A DNA stretch of 64,000 nucleotides from Bacillus sp. FJAT-26390 (GCF_001682865.1 NZ_MAQX01000001.1:372001-436000); one strand, 5' to 3'. Positions 44,428-55,373 are shown, counted from the stretch's first letter. Notes: a model not told the origin generated them from the letters alone. Numbers and translations are program-made.

Positions 44428-44439
44428 TAATGATAATGA

Positions 44440-44772
44440 ATTATTGATCTAAACTTCGTTGACGAGAACAAGTACGTTTTAGGGTCACTCCTCAGAGAGC
44501 CGGCGGCAGCTGAAAGTCCGGTGTGTGAGCCATTTCGGAATATCCTCTCTGAGAAGCGGCGCCGAACCTGCGAGAGCAGCAGTAAGTGCTGACGGCCGTC
44601 CCCCGTTATAGGGAACGCGAACGGAATGTTCGCGACTAAGGTGCCGCATGAAGCGCAGTTCAAGTGAGCTGTTGCCTTCATCTTCTTGCTAGCTGTTTGG
44701 CAGAAGCGAATGCGGAACAAGGGTGGTAACGCGACTAAGCCTCGTCCCTTCTCATAGGGATGAGGCTTTATT
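44440..44772 (+). promoter_or_regulatory. T-box riboswitch (isoleucine tRNA)
   Basis: T-box leaders sense uncharged tRNA and let transcription continue when charging is low. The conserved T-box sequence AAGGGTGGTAACGCG is at 44719-44733. It is followed by a terminator with stem GCCTCGTCCCT/AGGGATGAGGC (44739-44765) and a T-rich tail. Stem I spans about 44460-44580; in its specifier loop GGAATATC contains AUC (44542-44544), an isoleucine codon, in agreement with the gene it precedes. The specifier position is read by eye. Confidence 0.9.
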
Positions 44773-44799
44773 TTTGTTTAAAATTAGGAGGCTGGAATT

Positions 44800-47700
44800 A
44801 TGCAACGCGTAGATGTTAAGGAACGTGCCCGCAGTCGTGAGATGCGTGTGCTTGAGCAATGGAAGAAAGAGGATACGTTTAAGAAATCAATTGCAAACCG
44901 GGAAGGCAAGCCGAATTTTGTATTTTACGAAGGACCGCCAACCGCTAATGGAGCGCCTCATATCGGTCACGTGCTTGGCCGTGTTATTAAAGATTTTATC
45001 GGTCGTTACAAGACGATGGCAGGCTACCGCGTAATCCGTAAAGCAGGCTGGGATACGCACGGTCTTCCGGTTGAGCTCGGCGTAGAGAAGCAGCTGGGCA
45101 TTTCCGGCAAGCAAGAGATCGAAGAATACGGCATTGAGAAATTCGTGAACAAGTGCAAGGACAGCGTGTTTGTATATGAGAAGCAATGGCGCGAGCTTAC
45201 AGAAGCGATCGGTTATTGGACGGATCTAGACAATCCATACATCACGCTTAAGAACGAGTACATCGAGAGTGTTTGGCATATCTTATCTAACATCCACAGC
45301 AAAGGGCTGCTGTACCGTGGACATCGCGTGAGCCCGTATTGCCCGGATTGCCAAACGACGCTCAGCTCGCATGAGGTTGCTCAGGGCTATGAAGATGTTA
45401 AAGATCTAAGCGCGACTGCGAAGTTCAAGCTTAAGGATTCCGGAGAGTTTGTTCTGGCATGGACGACTACCCCATGGACGCTGCCAGCAAACGTAGCGCT
45501 TGCTGTTAACGCTGAGCTTGATTATATCCGTGCTTCTAAAAACGGCGAGGTTTATATCGTCGCTCAGAATTTGGCTGAGAGCGTACTGAAGGACGGGTAT
45601 GAAGTTCTATCCGTGGTGAAGGGCGCCGAGCTGGTTGGCCTTAGCTACGAGCCGCCGTTTAATTATGTCGCGATCGAAAAAGGGCATATCGTTATTGCAG
45701 GCGATTTTGTCAGCGACACTAGCGGTACCGGTATCGTTCATATCGCACCTGCGCATGGCGAGGACGACTACCGAGTTTCGCGCGATAATGGAATCAGCAT
45801 GCTAAACGTCGTTGATCTAGCAGGCCGCTACGTTGCGGAAGTAACGGACTTTGCGGGCCGCTTCGTGAAGGACAGCGAGCTTGATATCGATATTGTCAAA
45901 AATTTGAGCGAGCGCGGTTTGCTTTACTCGAAGGAGCGTTACGAGCATAGCTATCCGTTCTGCTGGCGCTGCAAAACGCCATTGATCTATTATGCAATGG
46001 AGAGCTGGTTCATTAAGACGACTGCGGTTAAAGATCAACTGATCGCGAACAACAACAGCGTAGATTGGTACCCAGGCCACATTCGCGAAGGACGCTTCGG
46101 CAAGTTTTTGGAGGATTTGGTGGACTGGAACATCAGCCGCAACCGCTACTGGGGCACGCCGCTTAACGTTTGGGTTTGCGACGTGACGGGCAAAGAATAT
46201 TCGCCAAGCAGCATCGCAGATTTGCGCGCAATGGCAATCGGGGATGTGCCAGAGGATATCGAGCTTCACAAGCCGTATGTGGATGGGATTAAGCTGAAAT
46301 CTCCATTTGCCGAAGGCGCGGAGATGACTCGCACGCCGGAAGTAATCGACGTTTGGTTCGACAGCGGCTCGATGCCTTTCGCCCAGCATCATCACCCGTT
46401 TGAAAATGAGGAGCAATTCGCAGAGCAGTATCCTGCAGACATCATCTGCGAAGGGATTGACCAAACGCGCGGCTGGTTCTACAGCTTGCTGGCAGTATCG
46501 ACACTTTACAATGGCAAAGCGCCGTACAAAGCAGTTATCTCGACAGGTCATATTTTGGATGAGAACGGCCAGAAGATGTCCAAGTCAAAAGGCAACGTCA
46601 TTGATCCTTGGGAAATCATCAACGAATACGGTACTGATGCATTCCGCTGGGCATTGCTTGCTGATAGCGCGCCATGGAACAGCAAACGGTTCTCCCGCGG
46701 CATCGTAGGCGAAGCAAAATCGAAGGTCATTGATACAATCGTCAATACGCATGCGTTTTTTGCGCTTTATGCATCCATCGACGGCTTTGACTATAATGCG
46801 CATGCGGAAATCAATTCGGATAACAAGCTTGATCGCTGGATCATTTCCCGCTTGAACAGCTTGATCAATACGGTAAACAAAGGGCTTGAGGTTAATGACT
46901 TCCTTAACCCTGCCAAATCGATTGAGACGTTTGTTGATGAGCTAAGCAATTGGTATATCAGACGTTCGCGCGATCGATTCTGGGGAAGCGGGCTTACCGA
47001 TGATAAGCTGGCTGCCTACCAGACGCTTCGCAGCGTACTGCTTACGCTCTCTCGTCTAATCGCACCTTATGCTCCGCTACTTGCCGAGGATGTGTACGGA
47101 AACTTGGGCGGTGTGGGCAGCGTGCACTTGGCTGACTATCCTAAGGCGGATGAAGCCGCGATCGATGAGACGCTGGAGCGCGATATGGAAAGCGCGAAGC
47201 AAATCGTTGAGCTTGCGCGCAACGTTCGGAACGAAACGGGCATCAAGACGCGTCAACCGTTGTCGGAGCTAATCGTATCGCTGGATCGTGATTTTAACGT
47301 GGCGGACTACGAGGATATCGTGAAGGACGAAATTAACGTCAAAGCGATTACGGTACAAAATTCAGACAGCGGGTTTGTTGATTTCACGCTTAAGCTGAAC
47401 CTTAAAGTTGCCGGCAAAAAATACGGTAAAAACGTAGGTCCAATCCAAGCGCAGCTGAAAGGTTTGAATGCTGAGCAAACGCGCAGCATTGTAAATGGCG
47501 GAAGCTTTGATTTCACAAGCGCAGAGGGAGAGCAGCTGGCAATTGCTGTCGACGAGCTGCTCGTTGAGAAGCAAGCGAAGTCTGGCTTTGCTTCGGCATC
47601 CGGAAATGGCGTTACCGTAGCGCTGAATACGGATATTACGCCTGAGCTTGAGCAAGAGGGCTGGGTACGCGAAGTGATCCGTGCCGTTCAAGACACGCGC

Positions 47701-47898
47701 AAAAAGCTTGATCTGCCGATCGAGAAACGGATTGATCTTGTGCTGGATGTGGATTCCGAGCTTAAAGCGGCTCTTGAAGCATTTAAAGAAGTGCTGCATG
47801 ATAACGTGCTCGTACAGTCGGTCGCGTATGAAGAAACGGCTGAGATGGAGAGAGTATCGCTTGGCGAGAAGGCAATAGGGATTTTCATCCGCGGATAA
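44800..47898 (+). CDS. ileS: Isoleucyl-tRNA synthetase, eukaryote-like (type 2)
   Basis: Charges tRNA-Ile and edits misactivated valine. The 1032 residues are longer than the usual bacterial enzyme of about 920. They contain PHIGH (53-57) within EGPPTANGAPHIGHVLGR, the CP1 editing domain with TTTPWTLPANVALAVN and HIAPAHGEDDY, and KMSKSKGN (592-599). The length, the KMSKSKGN form and the lack of the C-terminal zinc ribbon fit the type 2 IleS found in eukaryotes and mupirocin-resistant bacteria. AGGAGG precedes the ATG. The T-box leader upstream controls it. It lies in the usual place between divIVA and lspA. Confidence 0.95.
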   Translation: MQRVDVKERARSREMRVLEQWKKEDTFKKSIANREGKPNFVFYEGPPTANGAPHIGHVLGRVIKDFIGRYKTMAGYRVIRKAGWDTHGLPVELGVEKQLGISGKQEIEEYGIEKFVNKCKDSVFVYEKQWRELTEAIGYWTDLDNPYITLKNEYIESVWHILSNIHSKGLLYRGHRVSPYCPDCQTTLSSHEVAQGYEDVKDLSATAKFKLKDSGEFVLAWTTTPWTLPANVALAVNAELDYIRASKNGEVYIVAQNLAESVLKDGYEVLSVVKGAELVGLSYEPPFNYVAIEKGHIVIAGDFVSDTSGTGIVHIAPAHGEDDYRVSRDNGISMLNVVDLAGRYVAEVTDFAGRFVKDSELDIDIVKNLSERGLLYSKERYEHSYPFCWRCKTPLIYYAMESWFIKTTAVKDQLIANNNSVDWYPGHIREGRFGKFLEDLVDWNISRNRYWGTPLNVWVCDVTGKEYSPSSIADLRAMAIGDVPEDIELHKPYVDGIKLKSPFAEGAEMTRTPEVIDVWFDSGSMPFAQHHHPFENEEQFAEQYPADIICEGIDQTRGWFYSLLAVSTLYNGKAPYKAVISTGHILDENGQKMSKSKGNVIDPWEIINEYGTDAFRWALLADSAPWNSKRFSRGIVGEAKSKVIDTIVNTHAFFALYASIDGFDYNAHAEINSDNKLDRWIISRLNSLINTVNKGLEVNDFLNPAKSIETFVDELSNWYIRRSRDRFWGSGLTDDKLAAYQTLRSVLLTLSRLIAPYAPLLAEDVYGNLGGVGSVHLADYPKADEAAIDETLERDMESAKQIVELARNVRNETGIKTRQPLSELIVSLDRDFNVADYEDIVKDEINVKAITVQNSDSGFVDFTLKLNLKVAGKKYGKNVGPIQAQLKGLNAEQTRSIVNGGSFDFTSAEGEQLAIAVDELLVEKQAKSGFASASGNGVTVALNTDITPELEQEGWVREVIRAVQDTRKKLDLPIEKRIDLVLDVDSELKAALEAFKEVLHDNVLVQSVAYEETAEMERVSLGEKAIGIFIRG

Positions 47899-47928
47899 GG
47901 ATATAGTATATAGGAAAACAACAAACGA

Positions 47929-48016
47929 AAAACGAGGCCGTCGCCTACCGGCTGCTGCAGGATGCGACCGAAAAGTCGCATGGCTGCAATGGCAGGGAGG
48001 TCTGGCCTCGTTTTAT
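47929..48016 (+). terminator. Extended structured terminator after ileS
   Basis: AAACGAGGCC (47930-47939) pairs with GGCCTCGTTT (48004-48013), followed by TATTG. The 64 bases between the arms contain further pairing (ATGCGAC with GTCGCAT), giving a branched or long hairpin rather than a simple loop. Confidence 0.6.
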
Positions 48017-48040
48017 TGTTTGACAAAGGGGATGCCTCGT

Positions 48041-48379
48041 ATGACAACAAATAATCCGGAACAGCCGAAAAATTTGGACGAGCTGCAATCTTCGATGAGC
48101 ATGCTTGATAAACGACTGCAAATTATCGCAAACGATTTGGAGCGGACGCAAATAGCCGATTACGTTCAACTGCTAAACCGGCCAAGAACGCTAATTTGGA
48201 AAAATCTGCTCGCTGGCACAGCCAGAGGTGTCGGAATCGCAATCGGCTTTACTTTTTTTGCTGCGACTATCCTTTATGTGCTGCAAATATTAGGTGCGCT
48301 TAACCTGCCGATTATCGGCGACTATATTGCGGACATCGTCCGAATCGTACAAATACAGCTAGAAGGCAAAACGTATTAA
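48041..48379 (+). CDS. DUF5665 domain membrane protein
   Basis: A 112-residue protein with a polar helical N-terminus (LDELQSSMSMLDKRLQIIAND) and a C-terminal membrane region: LIWKNLLAGTARGVGIAIGF is followed by a hydrophobic segment (about 65-85) and a closing LPIIGDYIADIVRIVQ. This pattern fits DUF5665, whose function is unknown. The ATG at 48041 follows AAAGGGG by 9 bases; two earlier in-frame starts are weaker. It is convergent with the DksA-like gene. Confidence 0.72.
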   Translation: MTTNNPEQPKNLDELQSSMSMLDKRLQIIANDLERTQIADYVQLLNRPRTLIWKNLLAGTARGVGIAIGFTFFAATILYVLQILGALNLPIIGDYIADIVRIVQIQLEGKTY

Positions 48380-48407
48380 ACGTTATAACCGCAATAAATG
48401 TGCTGAT

Positions 48408-49139
48408 TCAAGTCGTTTCTTCAAGCTCATCGCTTTCTAAGCCATGATCTCCTTCACCCGTATCCAAATAATGCCGATATTCCCGGTTGCGGATTACGGA
48501 GACATGCCGGCCGGTGATGTCAGTCGCGAGGAAGCTCTCGATTGGCTCAACGAAGCCGTCATTTTCATACGCATCAATGCCAACATTTACATAATCGGCG
48601 ACATTCCGATTCTCTGACATGGCAGGTGAATCCGCATTGCCCCATTGCTCAACAATTTGCCAAGCATCCTCGCCGTCAAAGCCGTTATAAGAATCTTGCT
48701 CGTCAAGGCTGGTTCTTCCAAACGGAGGATCGAGCACCAATTCTTCAACGGGCCTGCGAAGAGATAAATGCTGGCGCGGTGCATGCTCGATACAATAAAG
48801 CGTATCGGGAACGGCATCAAGCCGCTCAAGCGGGATCGGTTCATGACATGCTGCGCAAATGCCGTATGAGCCATTCGCTATCGCATCAAGTGCTGCGTCG
48901 ATGCGGCTTAAGTGAAGCTCTTCCTGTTCAAGCAGCGCAACGTCTTTTTCACGCTCGTATAGCTCGGTTGCAGTATCGCCAGGGTGATTGTCGATGGCCG
49001 TAAGCTCGCCGGTATCATCCCGCAGCGATTGAGATAGTCCATAATGATCATTATCCGCAAGTCGCTTCTCGATCTCGCGCTGCTCATCCAGCAACCTGCT
49101 TTGCAGCAGACTAATATGAGCGTTTGATGGGGTTGTCAT
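48408..49139 (-). CDS. ylyA: DksA/TraR-type zinc finger protein, YlyA/YteA family
   Basis: A 243-residue protein with a long N-terminal coiled coil (about 8-90), a zinc-finger motif and an acidic C-terminal region rich in Asp and Glu. The finger reads CAACHEPIPLERLDAVPD and then YCIEH, so ligands would be Cys95, Cys98, Cys116 and His119, with histidine in the fourth place. B. subtilis ylyA also lies between ileS and lspA and is linked to late forespore expression. DksA-type proteins bind RNA polymerase; that it does so here is inference. AAGGAGGG precedes the ATG. Unlike in B. subtilis it is on the opposite strand to its neighbours. Confidence 0.83.
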   Translation of the reverse strand: MTTPSNAHISLLQSRLLDEQREIEKRLADNDHYGLSQSLRDDTGELTAIDNHPGDTATELYEREKDVALLEQEELHLSRIDAALDAIANGSYGICAACHEPIPLERLDAVPDTLYCIEHAPRQHLSLRRPVEELVLDPPFGRTSLDEQDSYNGFDGEDAWQIVEQWGNADSPAMSENRNVADYVNVGIDAYENDGFVEPIESFLATDITGRHVSVIRNREYRHYLDTGEGDHGLESDELEETT

Positions 49140-49373
49140 TTTTGAGCGCCCTCCTTAGCAGGGAACATAATTGCTGTATTAGCTTTAGCCGAAAGGCGGA
49201 TTTTCAGTATGGTCTTCAATGGAAGAACAAACGCGATAGGCTGGCTCTCGTTTGCTTCCGTATGCTACAATTGATTGGAATTATACAAATGGGCTATTTC
49301 GGCTAATTATGTATGAATGCCGCTAGTTTTTTTGGTTTGAAACGTTGCTTCACAAAAAATTAGGAGTGATTAG

Positions 49374-49895
49374 ATGCGTTTTTATTATTATTGGGTAGCC
49401 GTAATCGTGTTTGTCCTTGATTTTGTAACAAAAAAAATAATTGAAACAAAGCTTAACATCGGGGATCAAATTAGCGTAATCGGTAATTTTTTTCACATTA
49501 CCTCGCATCGAAATCGAGGTGCTGCATTTGGCATCCTGCAGGAGCAACGGTTGTTTTTCATCATTGTCACGGTCGTCATTGTAACAGGCATTATATGGTA
49601 CATACAGGCGATGCGAAAAACAGCTAAGCCATGGCTGCTTGTTGGGCTTGGGCTCGTGCTTGGCGGAGCGATTGGCAACTTTTTGGATCGCGCGCGGTTT
49701 GGAGAAGTAGTCGACTTCCTGCAGTTCACCTTCGGCAGCTATGAATTTCCGATTTTTAACGTGGCGGATTCGGGTATCGTCTGCGGCGTCGCATTAATAC
49801 TAATTGACACGTTGTTGTCCGCTAAGGACGATAAGAAACGTTTGCAAAATGGAGAGGACAAGGATCAAAACAATCATGAGCAACAGCCTGTATAA
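49374..49895 (+). CDS. lspA: Lipoprotein signal peptidase II LspA
   Basis: Membrane aspartyl protease that cuts lipoprotein signal peptides before the acylated cysteine. The 173 residues have four helices and the catalytic pair GNFLDR (Asp105) and FNVADSG (Asp132), with the conserved NRGAAFG in the loop. The gap before it (234 bases to the divergent ylyA) includes GAAACGTTGCTTCAC, similar to one block of the two-hairpin repeat, but without its other parts. The stop overlaps the next gene by 20 bases. Confidence 0.94.
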   Translation: MRFYYYWVAVIVFVLDFVTKKIIETKLNIGDQISVIGNFFHITSHRNRGAAFGILQEQRLFFIIVTVVIVTGIIWYIQAMRKTAKPWLLVGLGLVLGGAIGNFLDRARFGEVVDFLQFTFGSYEFPIFNVADSGIVCGVALILIDTLLSAKDDKKRLQNGEDKDQNNHEQQPV

Positions 49896-50814
49896 TGAAG
49901 AGCCTTTGGAATGGGTTGCAGAAGCTGAGCAATCCGGCGAACGAGTAGATAAGTTTGTAACAGACAGCATCGACGATGCAGCCGTATCGAGAACACAGGT
50001 ACAGGAATGGATCAAGGCGGGAGCCGTATTGGTTGACGGCAAGGTTGCGAAAGCGAACGTGAAGGTAATGGAAGGCAACCAGGTTGTACTTACAATACCT
50101 GAGCCGGAAGAAGCCGCGATCATTGCTGAGAACATTCCGCTTGAAGTGATTTACGAGGATTCGGATCTCATTGTCATCAATAAAAAGCGCGGGATGGTCG
50201 TTCACCCGGCGCCGGGACATTCATCCGGTACGCTCGTGAATGCGCTTATGTATCATTGCAAGGATTTGTCCGGCATTAATGGCTTGATTCGTCCCGGCAT
50301 CGTACACCGGATCGATAAGGATACGACGGGGCTATTGATGGCTGCAAAAAACGATCTTGCGCACATCTCGCTTGCCGAGCAGTTGAAGGAGCATACGGTG
50401 ACGCGCAAGTATATCGCCCTCGTGCATGGCAACTTGCCGCATGACCAAGGGACGATCGATGCGCCGATCGGACGCGATTTGAATGATCGCAAGCTGTTTA
50501 CCGTAACAGAGCGAAACAGCAGGCATGCGGTAACCCATTTTCACGTGCTGGAGCGTCTGGGTGATTATACGGTTGTTGAGCTGCAGCTCGAAACCGGACG
50601 CACCCACCAAATTCGCGTGCATATGAAATATATCGGACACCCGCTTGCAGGAGACCCGGTATATGGCCGCAACAAGACGGTGGCTCTTAAGGGACAGGCT
50701 TTGCACGCGGCGCTTCTCGGCTTTACGCATCCGCGCAGCGGCGAGCGGCTCGAGTTCGAGATGCCGCTGCCGGCTGATTTTGAGTTTGTGTTAAGCAACC
50801 TGCGGTCAAGGTAG
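49876..50814 (+). CDS. ylyB: RluD-family 23S rRNA pseudouridine synthase (YlyB)
   Basis: Isomerises uridines in 23S rRNA. The 312 residues have an N-terminal S4 domain (about 20-75; GERVDKFVTDSIDDAAVSR) and the catalytic domain with HRIDKDTTGLLM (catalytic Asp147), VHGNLP, and LETGRTHQIRVHM. The ATG at 49876 overlaps lspA by 20 bases and follows AAGGA by 12 bases; an ATG 27 bases earlier lacks a ribosome site. The lspA-ylyB order is that of B. subtilis. The exact uridine targets cannot be told from the sequence. Confidence 0.91.
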   Translation: MSNSLYNEEPLEWVAEAEQSGERVDKFVTDSIDDAAVSRTQVQEWIKAGAVLVDGKVAKANVKVMEGNQVVLTIPEPEEAAIIAENIPLEVIYEDSDLIVINKKRGMVVHPAPGHSSGTLVNALMYHCKDLSGINGLIRPGIVHRIDKDTTGLLMAAKNDLAHISLAEQLKEHTVTRKYIALVHGNLPHDQGTIDAPIGRDLNDRKLFTVTERNSRHAVTHFHVLERLGDYTVVELQLETGRTHQIRVHMKYIGHPLAGDPVYGRNKTVALKGQALHAALLGFTHPRSGERLEFEMPLPADFEFVLSNLRSR

Positions 50815-50933
50815 ATCAACACGTGCAAAAGTGCAAACTTTTCACCACTTTATTCATTATTTCGAGCTGTGAAGTGAGTTATTCTAACAATAACAACAGA
50901 TTTGAATGATAAAATAAGGACAGGTGACACGAA

Positions 50934-52169
50934 ATGACTTCCATTAACCAAAATTACTTGGAGCTGCAAGGCAGCTACTTGTTTTCTGAAATTGCAAAAC
51001 GCCGCACAAAATTCATTCAAGAAAATCCAAACGCAGAAATTATTAGCCTTGGAATCGGCGACGTTACGCGCGGCCTGCCGGATGCAGTGCTTAAAGCTAT
51101 GCATAGCGCGGTAGACGAGCTTGCGGCTCCCGGTTCATTCCGCGGTTACGGCCCAGAGCAAGGTTATGATTTCCTAATTAACGCGATTATCGAAAATGAC
51201 TATAAAGCACGCGGCATCGAAATCGCTTCGAACGAAGTGTTCGTAAGCGATGGCTCGAAATGCGATGTCGGCAACATTCAAGAGATTTTTAGCGAGAACA
51301 GCATCGTTGCCGTTCAAGATCCTGTATACCCTGTGTATGTAGACACGAACGTAATGGCTGGCCGCTCAGGCAAATACAACCAAGAAACAAAACGTTATGA
51401 GAACATTTCGTACCTTGAGTGCACAGCTGAGAACAACTTTAAGCCAAGCCTGCCGGACCGCAAGGTAGATATCATTTACCTGTGCTATCCGAACAACCCG
51501 ACAGGCATGACGCTGACGAAGGAAGAACTAAAGGTATGGGTTGATTATGCAAAAGCGAACAACTGCATCATCCTATATGATTCGGCTTATGAATCCTTCA
51601 TTCAAGAAGAAGATGTTCCGCACAGCATCTACGAAATCGAGGGTGCTCGCGAGGTAGCGATCGAATTCCGCAGCTTCTCGAAAACAGCAGGCTTCACAGG
51701 CGTACGCTGCGCATACACAGTCGTTCCACGCGAGCTGAAAGGTTTTGATGCTTCTGGAAACGAAGTTTTGTTCAACGACTTGTGGAATCGCCGCCATACG
51801 ACAAAATTCAACGGCGTATCTTATGTGACTCAACGCGGCGCAGCTGCTATTTATTCGGAAGAAGGCAAAGAGCAAATCAAAGCATTGGTTGATTATTACA
51901 TGACTAACGCTGCGATTATCCGCGACGGGCTGGCATCTCTAGGATTGGAAGTATTCGGCGGCGTCAACGCTCCTTACATTTGGCTGAAAACGCCAAGTGG
52001 CTTGGATTCATGGGCATTCTTCGATAAGCTTCTTACGGAAGCCAACATCGTTGGAACGCCTGGCGTAGGCTTCGGACAAAGCGGCCAAGGCTATTTCCGC
52101 CTAACTGCATTTGGCAGCCGTGAAAATACGGAAAAAGCGGTAGAAAGAATCCGTAAGCTCAGCCTTTAA
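50934..52169 (+). CDS. dapL: LL-diaminopimelate aminotransferase DapL
   Basis: Converts tetrahydrodipicolinate directly to LL-diaminopimelate with glutamate as amino donor, bypassing the succinylated or acetylated steps of lysine and peptidoglycan precursor synthesis. The 411 residues are a fold-type I PLP enzyme with [13 protein letters not shown] and [13 protein letters not shown] near the start, [10 protein letters not shown] in the middle and the PLP lysine in [10 protein letters not shown] (Lys250). The opening [17 protein letters not shown] is typical of DapL. CAGGTGA precedes the ATG. It sits between ylyB and the pyr operon, where B. subtilis has no such gene. Confidence 0.9.
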   Translation: MTSINQNYLELQGSYLFSEIAKRRTKFIQENPNAEIISLGIGDVTRGLPDAVLKAMHSAVDELAAPGSFRGYGPEQGYDFLINAIIENDYKARGIEIASNEVFVSDGSKCDVGNIQEIFSENSIVAVQDPVYPVYVDTNVMAGRSGKYNQETKRYENISYLECTAENNFKPSLPDRKVDIIYLCYPNNPTGMTLTKEELKVWVDYAKANNCIILYDSAYESFIQEEDVPHSIYEIEGAREVAIEFRSFSKTAGFTGVRCAYTVVPRELKGFDASGNEVLFNDLWNRRHTTKFNGVSYVTQRGAAAIYSEEGKEQIKALVDYYMTNAAIIRDGLASLGLEVFGGVNAPYIWLKTPSGLDSWAFFDKLLTEANIVGTPGVGFGQSGQGYFRLTAFGSRENTEKAVERIRKLSL

Positions 52170-52242
52170 CAGCCAGCGCTCACCTTGTATAGCTGATTGG
52201 GAATGGTTCACACTATGTACAAGCGGAAATATTCGTTTTTAC

Positions 52243-52271
52243 TTGACATCAAATGTCGAATGTGGGATAAT
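52243..52271 (+). promoter_or_regulatory. Sigma-A promoter of the pyr operon
   Basis: Consensus TTGACA (52243-52248) and GATAAT (52266-52271) with an ideal 17-base spacer, directly before the attenuator leader. Confidence 0.85.
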
Positions 52272-52279
52272 TCCTTTGA

Positions 52280-52470
52280 TAAACAGCAGTACCTTTAACT
52301 CAGTCCCGAGAGGCTGGCAAGGTAGCGTGAATAACAAGTTATAGAAGAGAAGAAAGAATAGGACTTCCTAATGCGCGGCTTTCTGTGACGAGAGCAGCGG
52401 TGGAGCGTACCCTATCTCTTCATGGCTTATCACAAGCTCCTTGCGATTTTTGCAAGGAGCTTTTTTTGTC
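52280..52470 (+). promoter_or_regulatory. PyrR-dependent pyr attenuator leader
   Basis: When UMP is plentiful PyrR binds the leader RNA and favours termination. The PyrR-binding hairpin has lower stem TACCTT/AAGGTA (52290-52295 with 52319-52324) and the conserved loop CAGTCCCGAGAGGCTGGCAAGG (two runs, 52301-52322). The terminator is AAGCTCCTTGC/GCAAGGAGCTT (52434-52462) with seven T residues. The region between them can form the alternative antiterminator. Only this one PyrR site is seen; B. subtilis has three. Confidence 0.92.
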
Positions 52471-52507
52471 GCAACCTGGCACATTTGGACGATTAAGGAA
52501 GGGGTAA

Positions 52508-53985
<1,478 letters not shown>

Positions 53986-54027
53986 TCGCAGCAACATAGA
54001 CCGAACAATCCGGAGGGTGAAACGAAT

Positions 54028-55314
54028 ATGTCATTATGGATAATTAACGGTAACGTATGGAACGAAACTTCGGGCAGCCTGGAGGCCAAGCATATCCAAA
54101 TCGCAAACGGCAAAATCGAAGCGATCGTAGACGGCGCACAAACGCCCGATACGGGCAGCTCAGAGGTTATTGACGCGGCGGGCAAGCTAGTATCGCCAGG
54201 CTTTATCGATATGCACGTTCATTTGCGCGATCCAGGCTTTGAATATAAAGAAGATATCGCAACAGGCACCCGCTCAGCGGCTAAGGGCGGCTTTACAACG
54301 ATTGCTTGCATGCCAAATACGCGCCCGGTAACGGATACGGCTGAAACGGTTGCTTATATTAAAAACAAAGCTGCTGATGTTGGAGTCGTTAAGGTTCTGC
54401 CTTACGCATCCATTACCAAAAACGAGCTTGGCCGCGAGCTGACGGATTTTGCTTCCCTTAAGGAAGCTGGCGCGATTGGCTTCACGGATGACGGAGTTGG
54501 CGTTCAAAACGCGCAAATGATGAAAAACGCGATGGCGCTTGCGCAATCGATGGATATGCCGATCATCGCGCACTGCGAGGACGACACATTGGTAGAAGGC
54601 GCTTGGGCGTCGGAAGGCGAATTTTCCCGCAAGCATGGCTTGAAGGGAATTCCGAATGAGTCGGAAGCGATTCACGTAGGAAGAGACGTATTGCTGGCTG
54701 AAGCAACGGGCGTACACTACCATGTCTGTCACGTCAGTACAGAGCAGTCGGTACGGTTGATCCGTCTTGCCAAGCAAATCGGCGTTCGAGTAACCGCTGA
54801 GGTTTGCCCGCATCACCTGCTTTTGTCAGATGAAGACATTCCGGGCCTTGATGATGCAAATTGGAAAATGAACCCTCCGCTCCGCACGCCGCGCGATGTT
54901 CAAGCGGTAATCGAAGCGATTGAGGATGGCACGATCGATATGGTCGTTACCGATCATGCTCCGCATAGCGCGGAAGAGAAGGCTCGCGGCGTACAGCTTG
55001 CGCCATTTGGCATCGTCGGGTTCGAAACGGCTTTCCCGCTCTTGTACACGAAATTTGTACAAACCGGCAAATGGACACTCGGGTTCCTGTTGCAGCGTAT
55101 GACCGCTGACCCGGCTCGCGTCTTCCGTCTACCGACGGGCCGTTTAGAGCAAGGCGCGCCTGCCGATGTAACAATCGTAGATTTGAACAGCGAGCGCGCG
55201 GTTGATCCAGCCACTTTTGCCTCGAAGAGCAACAATACGCCTTTCGGCGGCTGGAAGCTTAGCGGCTGGCCAGTAACTACCATCGTAGACGGCGCTGTCG
55301 TCTGGTCTGAATAA
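54028..55314 (+). CDS. pyrC: Dihydroorotase PyrC
   Basis: Closes carbamoyl aspartate to dihydroorotate using a zinc centre. The 428 residues show the metal-binding DMHVHLRDPG (61-70, His63 and His65), ACMPNTRPVTD, a later HVCHVST, the EVCPHHLLLSDEDI block and TDHAPHSAEEK with the catalytic aspartate. GGAGGG precedes the ATG. It lies between pyrB and carA in the standard operon order. Confidence 0.96.
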   Translation: MSLWIINGNVWNETSGSLEAKHIQIANGKIEAIVDGAQTPDTGSSEVIDAAGKLVSPGFIDMHVHLRDPGFEYKEDIATGTRSAAKGGFTTIACMPNTRPVTDTAETVAYIKNKAADVGVVKVLPYASITKNELGRELTDFASLKEAGAIGFTDDGVGVQNAQMMKNAMALAQSMDMPIIAHCEDDTLVEGAWASEGEFSRKHGLKGIPNESEAIHVGRDVLLAEATGVHYHVCHVSTEQSVRLIRLAKQIGVRVTAEVCPHHLLLSDEDIPGLDDANWKMNPPLRTPRDVQAVIEAIEDGTIDMVVTDHAPHSAEEKARGVQLAPFGIVGFETAFPLLYTKFVQTGKWTLGFLLQRMTADPARVFRLPTGRLEQGAPADVTIVDLNSERAVDPATFASKSNNTPFGGWKLSGWPVTTIVDGAVVWSE

Positions 55315-55373
55315 TTTTATCAACTTACTTAAGCTAATATATGGGAATAATGAACACCTGAGGAGTGATACGG

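Noticed and set aside
45817..46551. Minus-strand open frame of 244 codons inside ileS
   Set aside because: Fully opposite the ileS catalytic core; composition is a mirror of the coding strand.
49330..49372. Third copy of the two-hairpin element before lspA
   Set aside because: Only the GAAACGTTGCT block matches; hairpin 1 and the GTTTAC end are missing.
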